Both the position numbers and the translations under genes were made by a program. Shown in pieces: positions 54,968-64,000 of a stretch of DNA of 64,000 nt; the first letter of the stretch is position 1; each line of letters starts with the position of its first letter. This DNA is from Plasmodiophora brassicae. Its lineage: Eukaryota; Endomyxa: Phytomyxea; Phytomyxea; Plasmodiophorida. The notes beneath the pieces are model-generated. The model worked only from the letters and a program-made list of their open reading frames with translations, ran no database searches and had not been told where the DNA came from. Location: contig CP145412.1 in NCBI GenBank assembly GCA_036867785.1, positions 620,001 to 684,000 of the forward strand. The letters are read 5' to 3'.

Positions 54968-55040
54968 GCCTCTTTAGCTCAGTTGGCAGAGCATCCGCTT
55001 CGTAAGCGGGAGGTCGTGGGTTCGATCCCCATTGGAGGCA
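54968..55040 (+). tRNA. tRNA-Thr(CGT)
   Basis: A complete 73-nt cloverleaf without intron. The D stem GCTC/GAGC, anticodon stem TCCGC/GCGGG and T stem GTGGG/CCCAT (one G-T) pair well. The anticodon loop TTCGTAA gives anticodon CGT, which reads the Thr codon ACG. A box TAGCTCAGTTGG and B box GGTTCGATCCC are intact. The acceptor stem pairs at six positions, with T-T at position 7-66. CCA is not encoded, as usual in eukaryotes. It lies 122 bp upstream of the hydrolase start. Confidence 0.93.
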
Positions 55041-55162
55041 CATGCTTTTCACGATCGTTCGGCTCTCCGTCCGGCGTGATTTTCTTTTTTTCCGATGCCA
55101 TCAGGAGTAACGTCGTCGCTCTGTCAGTCCCATTTCGAGTTCGGGTGCCCCTGAACAAGGGA

Positions 55163-55981
55163 ATGGTGCAGACAGGCGAAGGGCGTTACGCGACCGTGAA
55201 CGGCGTTCAGCTATACTACGAGACGCATGGCAGCGGTCGTCCGGTGGTTATGCTCCATGGCGGGTTCGGGTCGTTCGAGATGCTGGCGGGCATCTGGCCG
55301 GCCGTTGCCGAGAAACATCTCGTCATTGGTGTTGACTTGTACGGGCACGGTCGCACCGCTCTGACCGACCGTGCATTCACGACCGAAAACATGGCGGATG
55401 ACATCGCCGCTCTGCTGGTGCATCTCGGGATCGAACGCGCAGACATTATCGGGTATTCGGTGGGTGGCCTTGTTGGCCTTCTGGTTGCGATTCGTCACCC
55501 GGATCGTGTGCACACGCTAGCGACCATATCGTCTCCCATCAGACGATCGGCATGGTTTCCCGAGATTCGCGAGGGCATGGCCATGATCAGCGCCGACAAT
55601 TTCATTGGCACGCCTGTCGTCGACAATTATAACCGGCTGGCGCCAAACAAGGACGATTTTAAGCGGTTTGCCTCGTCGATGCGATCCGCAATGACTCGCG
55701 AATACGACTGGTCCGACAAGATCCCAGCTCTACCCATGCCCGTTCTCTTCATATGCGGTGATAACGATTCATTCCCGCCATCGCACGCCTGTGAAGTTTT
55801 CCAGATGCGGGGAGGCGGCCTGAAGGACGCTGGCTGGACCGGCGAGCATATCGTCCCATCGGAACTTGCAGTCTTGCCGAATACGACCCATTACAATATC
55901 GTTTCCGATCGGGCACATCTTTTGATTCCCCTCCTGACCGGGTTCCTTCATCGCCATCAACCCTCGCTCTCGACGCCGTAA
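55163..55981 (+). CDS. Alpha/beta-hydrolase fold protein
   Basis: A single exon of 272 residues. The oxyanion region is HGGFGSFEM, the nucleophile elbow GYSVGG (catalytic Ser), then GDNDSF supplies the acid region and NTTHYNI the His. These are all in the order of small-molecule alpha/beta hydrolases (esterase, haloperoxidase or epoxide-hydrolase-like). The substrate is unknown. A longer frame opens upstream, but it runs into the tRNA gene, so the ATG at 55163, just before VNGVQLYYETHG, is chosen. The lack of introns and bacterial-looking motifs could indicate transfer from bacteria, but this is not shown. Confidence 0.85.
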   Translation: MVQTGEGRYATVNGVQLYYETHGSGRPVVMLHGGFGSFEMLAGIWPAVAEKHLVIGVDLYGHGRTALTDRAFTTENMADDIAALLVHLGIERADIIGYSVGGLVGLLVAIRHPDRVHTLATISSPIRRSAWFPEIREGMAMISADNFIGTPVVDNYNRLAPNKDDFKRFASSMRSAMTREYDWSDKIPALPMPVLFICGDNDSFPPSHACEVFQMRGGGLKDAGWTGEHIVPSELAVLPNTTHYNIVSDRAHLLIPLLTGFLHRHQPSLSTP

Positions 55982-56120
55982 CCGATCACAATGTGGTACT
56001 TGGAATACACTGAAGCCAGGCAGGACCCATCGGCCAACTACGATGGTGCTACGGGACGTACAGTTTAATTCATTCGCAGTTCCAACGAAGAGAAACGGAT
56101 CCGGGTTGAGCATATAACAA

Positions 56121-56767
56121 TCATTCGAGTTCGGCGACGGCGCCGGCTGCTTTGAGTTGTTCAATGATGGCCTCGGCGTCCTTCTTGTTGATATCCTTGA
56201 CGACATCGCATGGAGCTGACTCGACTAGCGCCTTGGCTTCCTTCAGGCCGAGCTTCGTGATGGCGCGCACCTCCTTAATGGTCTTGACCTTGTCGACCGC
56301 GTTGAAACTCTTCAGCTTCACGGTGAACGCCGTCTTCTCCGCAGCAGCAGGAGCCGCTTCCCCTGCGGCGTCTCCACCGGCCGCCGCTGCCGATCCTGCT
56401 CCTCCTCCCATCATCATCGGCATCGCCGCCATATCGGGAATGTCCAAACGCTCCTGCACATCGGCTTCATCAGTGCGCATTACCGATGGATCCTGCATAC
56501 TGCTGCGTACCTTCAGCAATTTGACAAAATCCCTGCATTGTATCAAGTTCAGCGACGCGATGTCGTCGACGAGCTTGGTGAGATCCGGCGCCGCCGTCGC
56601 CGACAGCAGGCGCGGCGACGTGATCTGCCGCCGCAGCGTCCTACCAGCGAAGTGTCAGTGTCAGCGGCCCGGCGGCGGTCGCCGACCCGACGGGTGCAGC
56701 TCCACAGTCAGCGCGGCCGTTACCTGCCGACGCGCAGCGCAAACTGCCCGACCTTGTCGCAACGCAT
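56121..56767 (-). CDS. MRPL12: Mitochondrial ribosomal protein bL12m (L7/L12)
   Basis: Exons (minus) 56767-56724 and 56640-56121 (82-nt intron, phase 2) give 187 residues. The C-terminal domain is unmistakable: [38 protein letters not shown] and [17 protein letters not shown]. The N-terminal domain ([24 protein letters not shown]) and a flexible Ala/Gly hinge precede it. A basic start ([20 protein letters not shown]) fits a mitochondrial presequence, so this is the organelle form. L12 stalk proteins recruit translation factors. The stop faces the hydrolase stop at 140 bp. Confidence 0.93.
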
Positions 56768-56810
56768 CCCCCACGGATTATGACAACCCAACGACGGGAT
56801 CCCGAATGTC

Positions 56811-58914
56811 TCAACGGCTACTTTTAGGGGCGTTGCGAGGCACCGTGCACAGGAGCGCGCTCAGCGTGCGACGCTTGCGTGATGATCGTGCCCCTGACGC
56901 GCGCAGCATGTCGCGAGCCGCCTGCTGCCCCGCTTTGGTCGCGATTGTTAACGCTGTATGGCCTGACGATGACGTGTGAGTCTCGTGGTGCCCGGCGGAG
57001 ACGGAGAATCGCTCACCGTTGCGGTCGATTAGATTCTTGTCGGCCCCGGATTCGATCAGCAACGCCACGGCGCCGAGTTGCCCGGTGCAGGCGGCGACCA
57101 TCAACGCGGTGCGCTCCTGCGTTTGAGGACAAGTCACGCCACGGTAGTGTCTGGGGAAGAACACGCCTACTGATCCAGGTTCGCGTTCGTCAATCCACAC
57201 GACGTTGCGTCGCAGTAGCTCCTGCATGATGTCGACGTAGCCGAGCTTAGCGGCAACATGTAAGGAGGTCCTATCTGGAATTGCATGATGATCTGAAGCA
57301 ATGACATGATGTTAGGGATAGCAAGCAGATAATAAGCCATTCGGGGGGCGAACGCACTCAGGAGATGGATCACCATCTGGGGCTGCCCGCGGCTGATCGC
57401 CCCGATCAATGCCGACGCGCCCTCCGCATCAACCTCATTGGTCGACGCGCCATTTGCCAGCAGAATGTCCACGGTCGAAAACCGCTGACCCACGTGTCGG
57501 ATAGCATTGGACACATCCCCAATGGAGCGCCGCACCTCATGTTCACACGCAATGTGCAGAACGGTCTGTCCCTTGGCCCGCGTCTTCCCGTTGACGGTTG
57601 CACCGCATTTGACAAGTGCCTGCACGACCTGGTCGTGGCCCTGCGCGGCGGCCATCATCAGCGGCGTCATCGGGCATGTCTCGATGTTCGGGTCCGCCCC
57701 GGCTTGGCATAGCGCTTCCACGCAGGGCAGATTGCCCCGGGTGCAAGCGTAATGCAGGCTTGACAGGCCGTCACCGTCAACCGCGTTCGGGTCGGCGCCG
57801 TACTCGACTACGATCGACGTCAGGTCCAGCGCACAACGTGGATCGTCGTTGGCCACGAACCTACGGCCCTAATAACGGCCGCCGCTTCATGGCGTTGGCT
57901 GTTTGCAGCATGATGCAACGCCGTCAACCTGCTGGACTTCTGGGCGGCATTCGGATCCGCGCCGGCCTCTAGGAGGTCCTGCACGATGGCGACATGCGCT
58001 CGCGCAGCCGCCATCTGCAACGCGGTCATGTCATCGTTGTCGCTCACGTACTCGGTGGCCTGGCCGAACTCCAGGAGCAATCTCTGAACCGGGCCATGAG
58101 CCCTCCCCGACCAGGTCGCGCACGACTTTGGCAACAGGTTGGGCGACCTGTTCGGGTCGCATCCATGCTCTGATCGCAACAGTCAGTTTTCAACGTGGAT
58201 GGGCATCGTTGGTTCGCTTGCCAGACCAAGCACGAATCGAAGCAATTGTAGGCGAGTTTCCACAGCTGACTGCGGCGCCTCGTCAAGGTCGGGTTGCACG
58301 AACACCGAGTCGTGCCAGTTAAACCGATGACGCAGCAGCGATATGATGTCCAGATGCCACGAAAGGTCCGTTCTTTGCTGCATGTCGGTCACGATACTGT
58401 ACAACGCGCGGCAATCGTCCTCAGACAGGAACAAGGTCCTCAAATTCTGTGCGGCACCTGTCAGTTCATGGTTTGCGTTCACGTTCCTGTCGACCAGGAC
58501 CCGGTATGCTAGAAGTTGGTGTGTCGACATGTCGCGCCGTTCGTGGGTGAACCGGTGTCCCAGGCGAACGAGATGCGTCAGCCAGTCGGTGGCATCGTGG
58601 CGAGCGCAGAATCCTAACGCCAACTGGGCGTCCCTGTCGCCGACTTTGAACGTATGCAGGAGCGCCTCGACGAGCATCGCCCGGTAGCGCCCCGGGACGG
58701 TGTCCATGGCGCGTGTTAGCCGATACTGTTTGTACCTGGCGGCTCTGTGTCGTGCGACGCTCCCGATCAGAGCGCCCAGGCGCTGCGCTTTCGTGAGCCG
58801 CAGGCTACGAGATGTGCACAGCACTGATGAACAATCGCGAGGACCGAGAAATGACAGAAGCGGGGACAAGACATCAGCGGGGACGGTGACCAGCGACGCG
58901 TTCGGCGCCGTCAT
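56811..58914 (-). CDS. F-box-like and ankyrin-repeat protein
   Basis: About eight exons on the minus strand. Exon 1, from ATG 58914, starts with an F-box-like stretch (VPADVLSPLLSFLGPRDCSSV) and a helical region. Ankyrin repeats follow: NDDMTALQMAAARAHVAIVQ, LTALHHAANSQRHEAA, GLSSLHYACTRGNLPCVEAL, MTPLMMAAAQGHDQVV, QTVLHIACEHEV, RTSLHVAAKLGYVDIMQ, RTALMVAACTGQLGAV and HTALTIATKAGQQAA. It is probably a substrate adaptor for an SCF ubiquitin ligase. Clear junctions include the phase-1 introns in the 3' half; the junction near 57850 is not resolved, and one intron near 58110 would be only 28 nt. Confidence 0.75.
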
Positions 58915-58996
58915 CACTGAAGACGACGAATGGCATCATGAGTCATGAGCGGTGGCAGGGACGAGGCGCGTGTCCCGCTCAGATATGTCTACCCGT

Positions 58997-61726
58997 TTAC
59001 TGGTCTTCGGTGGCTTCTGCCCAGGCAGCGCTGAACGCCGATGATGCGGAATCGTCCGACCTGTCGGCCCTGGACGCCCCGGATGGGTTCGATCGTGGCG
59101 ATAACTGCGACCGTTTCGATCCTGTGGACTGCAACGCCTTCAGGTGTAGGCGGAAGTTCACAATGCTTGAGTCGGTGCCGCCTGCATCATTGCCTGTCAG
59201 ACCAGACGGGCGCTGCGTCAAGCTCCCTGGCGCAATGGTCTTACGGACAGCATTGAACATGGAATACCCTCGTGGCCTCGTTGTGTCTGCCGGCCCCGTT
59301 GGCGCTAGCGTTGATGATCGGTCTGGCTGGCTTTGTGGTGCTGATGACTCTGGTTGACGTTGCGCCTGTGGCTGTTGCTGTGGCGGTTGCTGTTCGATGC
59401 GTTCCTGGTGGGCCTGCCTGTGTGACTGCGACTGCCTTCGTTGATGGCCAGGTGATTGCTGCTTCTGCGTCGGTTGCTTCCCCAACAGCTGCTGCCTCTG
59501 CTGCTTCTGCTCTTGCAGGAGCTGATCTAACGTCTTCGGACCAGGTTGCTTCTGTTGCTGGACGTCAGCAGCCGGGGCATTCCTATGCATCCGTCGCGAA
59601 GCATCAGGCTTCGACTGTCGAGGAGCTCGGTTAGTCTGCTCGTGCAGCGTACTCGTGTTCTTGCTCAGGACGTTGGCTGTCGTGCCGAGATCTCTTGCCT
59701 TTGGCGAGGCCGATAACGACGGCGATGTCGGTCTTCCCGGTGCATCGTCGTCGTTGACGATTTTCACAGCTGGTGTGTTGTCATTCGCTTTCACGAGCAT
59801 CACAGTTCGGGTCGTCCGCCGCACGGGCCGTCTGCTGTCGTCCTTCACCCGTGCCCGGTGCTCAGCCATCTCGGCCTGGGCCTGCATCAGCCGCAGCAGG
59901 AACGTGTTCGGCCCCCGCGCCTTCTTCTCCTTCTGCCGCAGATACTCCATCAGGTCGTCCTCCTCCGTGTCCCGATACTTCAACCGGCGTTCCTGCATGC
60001 GCATCGCCTTCGCCTTCTCGAACTCCTCCTGGCGCCTCAGGAACTCCTCGATGTCAGCATCATGCAACCTCTTCGCCTGATCCGTATCCTGCTTCACGGG
60101 CGACTTTGGCGACCGCTCTCGCCGGGCTCTCAAATGCTCCAAGTCTCGAGGGTGCCCTCTTGGCGGTGAAGGCGTCCTCGTGGGCGTTGCCGATAGCGCA
60201 ATGCGATACTTGCTGCGAGCGGCCAGCCTGGCCGATCGCGGTGCCACTTTGGGTGTGAACGCGTAACTCTCGTCGACCTCCGCCTTCAGTTTCCGCAGCG
60301 TCGCCTGCTTTCGCTCCAGAATGACCTGCTGCCTGGCCATGAAATCCAGGCCGACCTTCCGCATCAGCATCTCCGTCGTCTTCGTCAGCGGCGCCGTCGA
60401 CTGTAACGCCAGCAGCGTCTTGTCCCGCCAGACCCGGATCTTCTCGTGCTTCAGCGCCAGTGACGTCTCCTGTCTCTGGATGAACTGGTGCACCTGCTCG
60501 CGGTACAGAACGTGACGCTCGTCGTCGTTGCCGTGCTGCTGTTCTTCCGCCTGTTTCTTCTTGGAGAACGGCGCGGGCCGAGCGAGGCGCTCGGACGCCT
60601 TCTGCTTGCAGTACTCCTGGACGGTCGGGAACTTCTTCCACGTTGACGTGATCTCGGGGCTGAATGACCACTCGTCGTCGACGTTGGTGACCTCGGGCTG
60701 ATCGCGTCGTGCCGGGCGAAACGACTGGCGCGCGCGCTGGACAAGGACCCGGGAGTACTCGTTGATCTGCGGCTTGAACGTGCACTCCTGCCATTCCTTC
60801 TCCTCGCGTTCGACCTGGGCTGCCTCGAACCGCAACCGGTTGCCCTGTCGGGTCGGGGCGGCGAACGCGACGATCGATTTCGATTTCGTCGACAGGCGCG
60901 GCGTGAACGTGCATTCTGTCATGTCGGCCGCCAGGCGACGCTGGAGCGTCTCCTCGATCCGCTGCTGCTTCCGTGTCATCCACTGGAAGTGCCGCTCGAC
61001 GAACGACGACGACCTGCGGTCACGGGCTGGTCGCGCGCTCTGCGATCGGGTCATTCGCTGTGCCTGACCCTGCTCCAGTTGCTTGCCTCGCCCCGTCTGG
61101 GACATCAGGTGCAAGGTCCGCTCCAGGAAGCTGTTCGACGGTTTCCGTCGTGCGGCAGGTCGTGCCTGTCTGGTTCGTTCGAGCTCGCGGCCGAGGTCGT
61201 CCGCCGCCGATTCCGGATCCGCCTCCTGGTCGTGCTCGTCGAGGTACGCCGCCAAGTGGGCAGTGACGCCCCGCGTAATGTCCTCGTCGTCACCGTCAAC
61301 CTGCCCGAGGCACTCGTCCAGGACCTGTTCGAGCTCGGATCGCTTATTCGCAGTGTGTTTCCTACGGGTGTCCCTGTCCTCGTCCTCTTGACCGAGGATG
61401 TCCCACATCTGCCGGTCGAACTGCTCAGGCTTTGACATCATGCTTTCCAGGTCCCGTTCGAAGGACACTCTCGACAACTGCGATTCAGCGTCGTTGGTCG
61501 CGGACGCGGCCGGTTCCTGTCGCCACGCTTGCTCGAACTGGTCGACAGTGTCGGGGCGCCGTTCCGACGACCCCAGCGAATCGTCACGAGCGCGAACGTT
61601 CCGCCCCGGACGACCGCCGCCTGGACCCGCTTCCGATTCGACCGGGCGACTCTCCTGCAGCTCCCTGTTGAAGGCCTCGCTGATGGCCGACGACCCCAGG
61701 TTGATCGAATCGCCGCCGTTCGACAT
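58997..61726 (-). CDS. 909-residue single-exon protein with CTF.P-type repeats
   Basis: One uninterrupted frame of 909 residues, far longer than any other exon in the window. Degenerate short repeats of the form (C/S/A)FxPxI occur: ECTFTPRLSTKS, ECTFKPQINEYS, WSFSPEITSTW, YAFTPKVAP. Between them are charged helices. The C-terminal quarter is Gln-rich (KQQRQQLLGKQPTQKQQ). Proteins with such FxP motifs and long helices are frequent in cilia and basal bodies of other protists; a microtubule role here is inference. The family is not recognised. Lack of introns sets it apart from its neighbours. Confidence 0.75.
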   Translation of the reverse strand: MSNGGDSINLGSSAISEAFNRELQESRPVESEAGPGGGRPGRNVRARDDSLGSSERRPDTVDQFEQAWRQEPAASATNDAESQLSRVSFERDLESMMSKPEQFDRQMWDILGQEDEDRDTRRKHTANKRSELEQVLDECLGQVDGDDEDITRGVTAHLAAYLDEHDQEADPESAADDLGRELERTRQARPAARRKPSNSFLERTLHLMSQTGRGKQLEQGQAQRMTRSQSARPARDRRSSSFVERHFQWMTRKQQRIEETLQRRLAADMTECTFTPRLSTKSKSIVAFAAPTRQGNRLRFEAAQVEREEKEWQECTFKPQINEYSRVLVQRARQSFRPARRDQPEVTNVDDEWSFSPEITSTWKKFPTVQEYCKQKASERLARPAPFSKKKQAEEQQHGNDDERHVLYREQVHQFIQRQETSLALKHEKIRVWRDKTLLALQSTAPLTKTTEMLMRKVGLDFMARQQVILERKQATLRKLKAEVDESYAFTPKVAPRSARLAARSKYRIALSATPTRTPSPPRGHPRDLEHLRARRERSPKSPVKQDTDQAKRLHDADIEEFLRRQEEFEKAKAMRMQERRLKYRDTEEDDLMEYLRQKEKKARGPNTFLLRLMQAQAEMAEHRARVKDDSRRPVRRTTRTVMLVKANDNTPAVKIVNDDDAPGRPTSPSLSASPKARDLGTTANVLSKNTSTLHEQTNRAPRQSKPDASRRMHRNAPAADVQQQKQPGPKTLDQLLQEQKQQRQQLLGKQPTQKQQSPGHQRRQSQSHRQAHQERIEQQPPQQQPQAQRQPESSAPQSQPDRSSTLAPTGPADTTRPRGYSMFNAVRKTIAPGSLTQRPSGLTGNDAGGTDSSIVNFRLHLKALQSTGSKRSQLSPRSNPSGASRADRSDDSASSAFSAAWAEATEDQ

Positions 61727-61975
61727 CGGCGCCGCGCGGCCGACAATCGATAAGCGCGATCCCGCCCGACGTACCCTGCGCCGATCGATCGTTTATATAC
61801 ACGACCGCCCAACGTCGACTGGTACATTGGCGCCCCCCTGGCCGTGCTGGCCCACGGTACCGTTTGTTTTCTTTTGCTGCACCAAGTGTCGAGACAGTGC
61901 CGGTGGCTGCAGGTGTGCGGCGCTGCTGTTTTGCTGCCAGCGGCGTCGCGCCGAGAAAGTCGCCGGGGTCGAGCA

Positions 61976-62628
61976 TATGGAATTGTTGTAATGAAGGGGT
62001 GTTTTTTACAAGCCTGTTTTTTACGTGTAAAATACACTACCCAGGAACCAACTTTACACTGTAAAATACAGGTAACGTAAGGGTTTCCCGATCCGTCCCA
62101 GAGCCTTCGTTGCGCGTGCGCGTCGTCGTCGTCGGGGGCGAGCGGAATCACGAGCCCTGCAACCACGTGCACTCCCGGCTACGCGCTCGACTATCGGGAT
62201 GCAACGTCGAACAAGGAACTGGGATCGCATTAAAGTGCCCAGATGACTCGCCGTACAAAGATACGCGAGATGACTCCCTTCACACGTTGAACCGGCCGGT
62301 CGCTTGCTTCGCCTAAGGCTCTTCGTCAAATTTGACGAAGAGCCAGACGATGATTCCGATGACGAAGACGCAACTCGACTGGAGTTCGCAGGGTTCGTTG
62401 GCATTGCCGAGCCAGGCACACTTCCCGAGGCGATTTCGGACACACACTTGTACCCCGTTGGTGACGAAGAGGTCATCGAATCTGGTCGGGTTGTCAGGAC
62501 CGTGACCATGGTATGAAGGCGTACTGCGCGGGGGGCGCAGCCCCCTGCTGTTTTAAACATGTTTTTTACGTGTAAAATACATGTATTTTACACTCAACCA
62601 GCCATTCTCTGTTTTTAACAATTCCATA
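61976..62628 (-). mobile_element. hAT-like MITE, copy 2 (inverted relative to copy 1)
   Basis: Also 653 bp, with the same TIRs (TATGGAATTGTT/AACAATTCCATA). The target duplication is GTCGAGCA at 61968-61975 and 62629-62636, different from copy 1, so the two are independent insertions. The internal frames of 168, 70 and 68 residues translate identically in both copies, implying near or full identity and recent movement. It lies between the divergent starts of the 909-residue gene (250 bp away) and TBCB (72 bp away), inside their shared promoter. Confidence 0.93.
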
Positions 62629-62699
62629 GTCGAGCAGCTGCTGCGCCCAGCCAGCGCCGTCATTTTGGTATTTGTGGGTCGGGGGCGGGTCGTTGGGCC

Positions 62700-63464
62700 A
62701 TGTGGACGCTGGTGGTGTCGTCGTCGGCGGCGAACGTCGGCGCCGAGCGCCGGTTCGACCCGTCGATGACGGTACGGGACCTGAAGGAGAAGCTGTGGCC
62801 GATCGTCGGGACGGCGCCGGCGCATCAGCAGTTGCAGGTCGGCGGGCGCCTGCTGACCGAGGCGGATGACTGCCTGGCGTTGCATGCCGTCCCTGGATTC
62901 GCGGATCGGGCGCATGTGAACGTTATCGATACGGACCCGTTCAAGAACGTTGCCGCTCTGCAGGCCTCAAATCAATCCGTCGAGAAGTACCGAATGGATG
63001 ACGAGACGTACAGCCAGAGGAAAGGTGCGAGGCCGTTTCGTTAATTGCCCGGTCGACAGCACTCAACGTTCGAAGCAGACACGTTTCGAAAGTTCAAGGA
63101 GTCGTTGAGGGCCGACGAGGGAAGCGTATTGTCACGCAACGAGGCGCAACGCGCCCAGGAACGGGAACGGCAGGAAGCTATCTCAAAAGACCTCCAGGTG
63201 TCATCTCGGTGTCAGCTGCATGGCCTTCGGGGCAGCATCGAGTACGTTGGGCCAATGATGGGACGCACCGGGCCCTGGGTCGGTGTGAAACTCGACGAGC
63301 CGGCGTCCTCGGCTACGCTGAAAGCCACGGACGGGTCCGTCGCAGGACATCGATACTTCGATGCTCAACCTGGATACGGGGTGTTCGTTCGCCCGGACGA
63401 GGTTGAGCAGGGGAATTTCCCTGTGAAGGATCTGTTCGACGATGATGAAGATGAAGAGATTTAA
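62700..63464 (+). CDS. TBCB: Tubulin-folding cofactor B
   Basis: Exons 62700-63024 and 63076-63464 (51-nt intron, phase 1) give 237 residues. Residues ~1-85 form a ubiquitin-like domain (DPSMTVRDLKEKLW ... LQVGGRLL). A helical linker with FRKFKESLRADEG follows, and then a CAP-Gly domain (GLRGSIEYVG, GPWVGVKLDEP, ...YGVFVRPDEVEQGNFP). The acidic end DEEI is the usual TBCB C-terminus, which competes for CAP-Gly binding. TBCB captures alpha-tubulin from the CCT chaperonin, the step after prefoldin, whose subunit 1 is also in this window. Confidence 0.93.
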
Positions 63465-63574
63465 TGCTTCCGTGGTAGAAAGGCACAAATGACAGTTGCG
63501 GTAGGTTGACTCACACGCCAGTGTTGATTCACTGTCCTCTAACCAGCTGGGCAATCTGACGCCCTGGTTTCGCG

Positions 63575-63934
63575 ATGGTTAACGGCGCTGATATTGGCGA
63601 TGTGTCCAATATGGACGGCCTTCGGCAAGCTCTTCGTTTGGTGAGCGCGATCGCTGACGATGACGATGAAGTTGTCGGTGCTTCGGAGGTGTATCGCCCA
63701 AAGGAGGTTTCCCGTATCAGGGCTGCAGTCGGCCTGACAGGTGGTATTGCGGTTTCCAGCGCCCTGGCATTGGCGGGGGAGGCGTTAGTCGGCGAGACCC
63801 TCACCCTCGCTGCCTCGAGTGCCATCGGCGTCGCCACTGGTGGCGCCCTATTTGTTGGCGTTGCGGTGGCTGGCGGCATCGGATACACCGCCTTGAGACG
63901 TTATCGAAATCTGAAGGGCGCTGCCGCCAAATGA
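63575..63934 (+). CDS. Small Gly/Ala-rich membrane protein
   Basis: A single exon of 119 residues. The N-terminus is acidic (IADDDDEVVGA); from about residue 52 to 107 the sequence is hydrophobic and rich in Gly and Ala (GLTGGIAVSSALALAGEAL, then GGALFVGVAVAGGIGYTA), giving two glycine-zipper-like helices, and it ends with a short basic tail. The family is not recognised. A membrane hairpin, perhaps in an organelle, is inferred from the hydrophobic pattern only. Confidence 0.55.
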   Translation: MVNGADIGDVSNMDGLRQALRLVSAIADDDDEVVGASEVYRPKEVSRIRAAVGLTGGIAVSSALALAGEALVGETLTLAASSAIGVATGGALFVGVAVAGGIGYTALRRYRNLKGAAAK

Positions 63935-64000
63935 ACGCCCGAGGTTTGTTTGCGTCTGCATTGAAATATAAACGACGGTGCATGTGCATCCCACTCAATG

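Noticed and set aside
54983-55162. Upstream extension of the alpha/beta hydrolase
   Set aside because: The extended frame begins inside the tRNA gene and encodes no hydrolase-like sequence.
59272-61435. Several plus-strand frames opposite the 909-residue protein
   Set aside because: Antisense shadows of a highly biased, Gln- and Arg-rich coding strand.

Overview
This is a nuclear window from a compact, intron-rich, GC-rich eukaryote. Almost every gene is split by short GT-AG introns, mostly 45-70 nt. The products are typically eukaryotic: SNAREs, a Rab, RFC, SNU13, PP5, SEY1, prefoldin, a tubulin cofactor and an SMN-complex protein. One tRNA gene has internal A and B boxes. There are no operons, Shine-Dalgarno sites or CRISPR arrays. 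The gene content, GC level, tiny introns and gene spacings down to about 35-70 bp fit a small protist genome. A plasmodiophorid rhizarian such as Plasmodiophora brassicae is my best guess, by inference only. || Layout. 0-9 kb: a UDP-sugar transporter, the Golgi SNARE GOS1, SNU13, guanylate kinase, a tetraspanin, PEX11 and RFC2. 8.9-13.4 kb: a large TKL-type protein kinase with PH domains at both ends. 13.8-21.6 kb: an unknown basic protein, the PP2A activator PTPA, a secreted Cys-rich protein, a multi-pass transporter and an aldehyde dehydrogenase. 21.8-27.1 kb: a long coiled-coil protein with a Sec16-like tail. 27.4-35.1 kb: PP5, a divergent kinase, a Rab, a four-TM protein and a degenerate SthA-like flavoprotein. 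35.4-37.2 kb: fossil pieces of a YqaJ-like nuclease arranged as a fold-back repeat. 37.2-50.7 kb: Gemin8, urate oxidase, coiled-coil proteins, prefoldin 1, TMEM230, small membrane proteins and the ER-fusion GTPase SEY1/RHD3. 50.7-64 kb: a methyltransferase-TPR protein, a DUSP12-type zinc-finger protein, tRNA-Thr, an alpha/beta hydrolase, mitochondrial L12, an F-box/ankyrin protein, a 909-residue single-exon protein, tubulin cofactor B and a small membrane protein. || Shared themes are secretory-pathway membrane traffic (GOS1, Rab, SEY1, coiled-coil/Sec16-like protein, TMEM230), peroxisomes (PEX11, urate oxidase ending in SRL), PP2A/PP5 signalling and tubulin biogenesis (prefoldin 1, TBCB). || Two apparently identical 653-bp hAT-like MITEs lie 17.8 kb apart in opposite orientation, each with its own 8-bp target duplication. 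One sits in the promoter between the 909-residue gene and TBCB. Exon boundaries were read by eye from reading-frame continuity, GT/AG ends and family conservation, and none is backed by transcripts.
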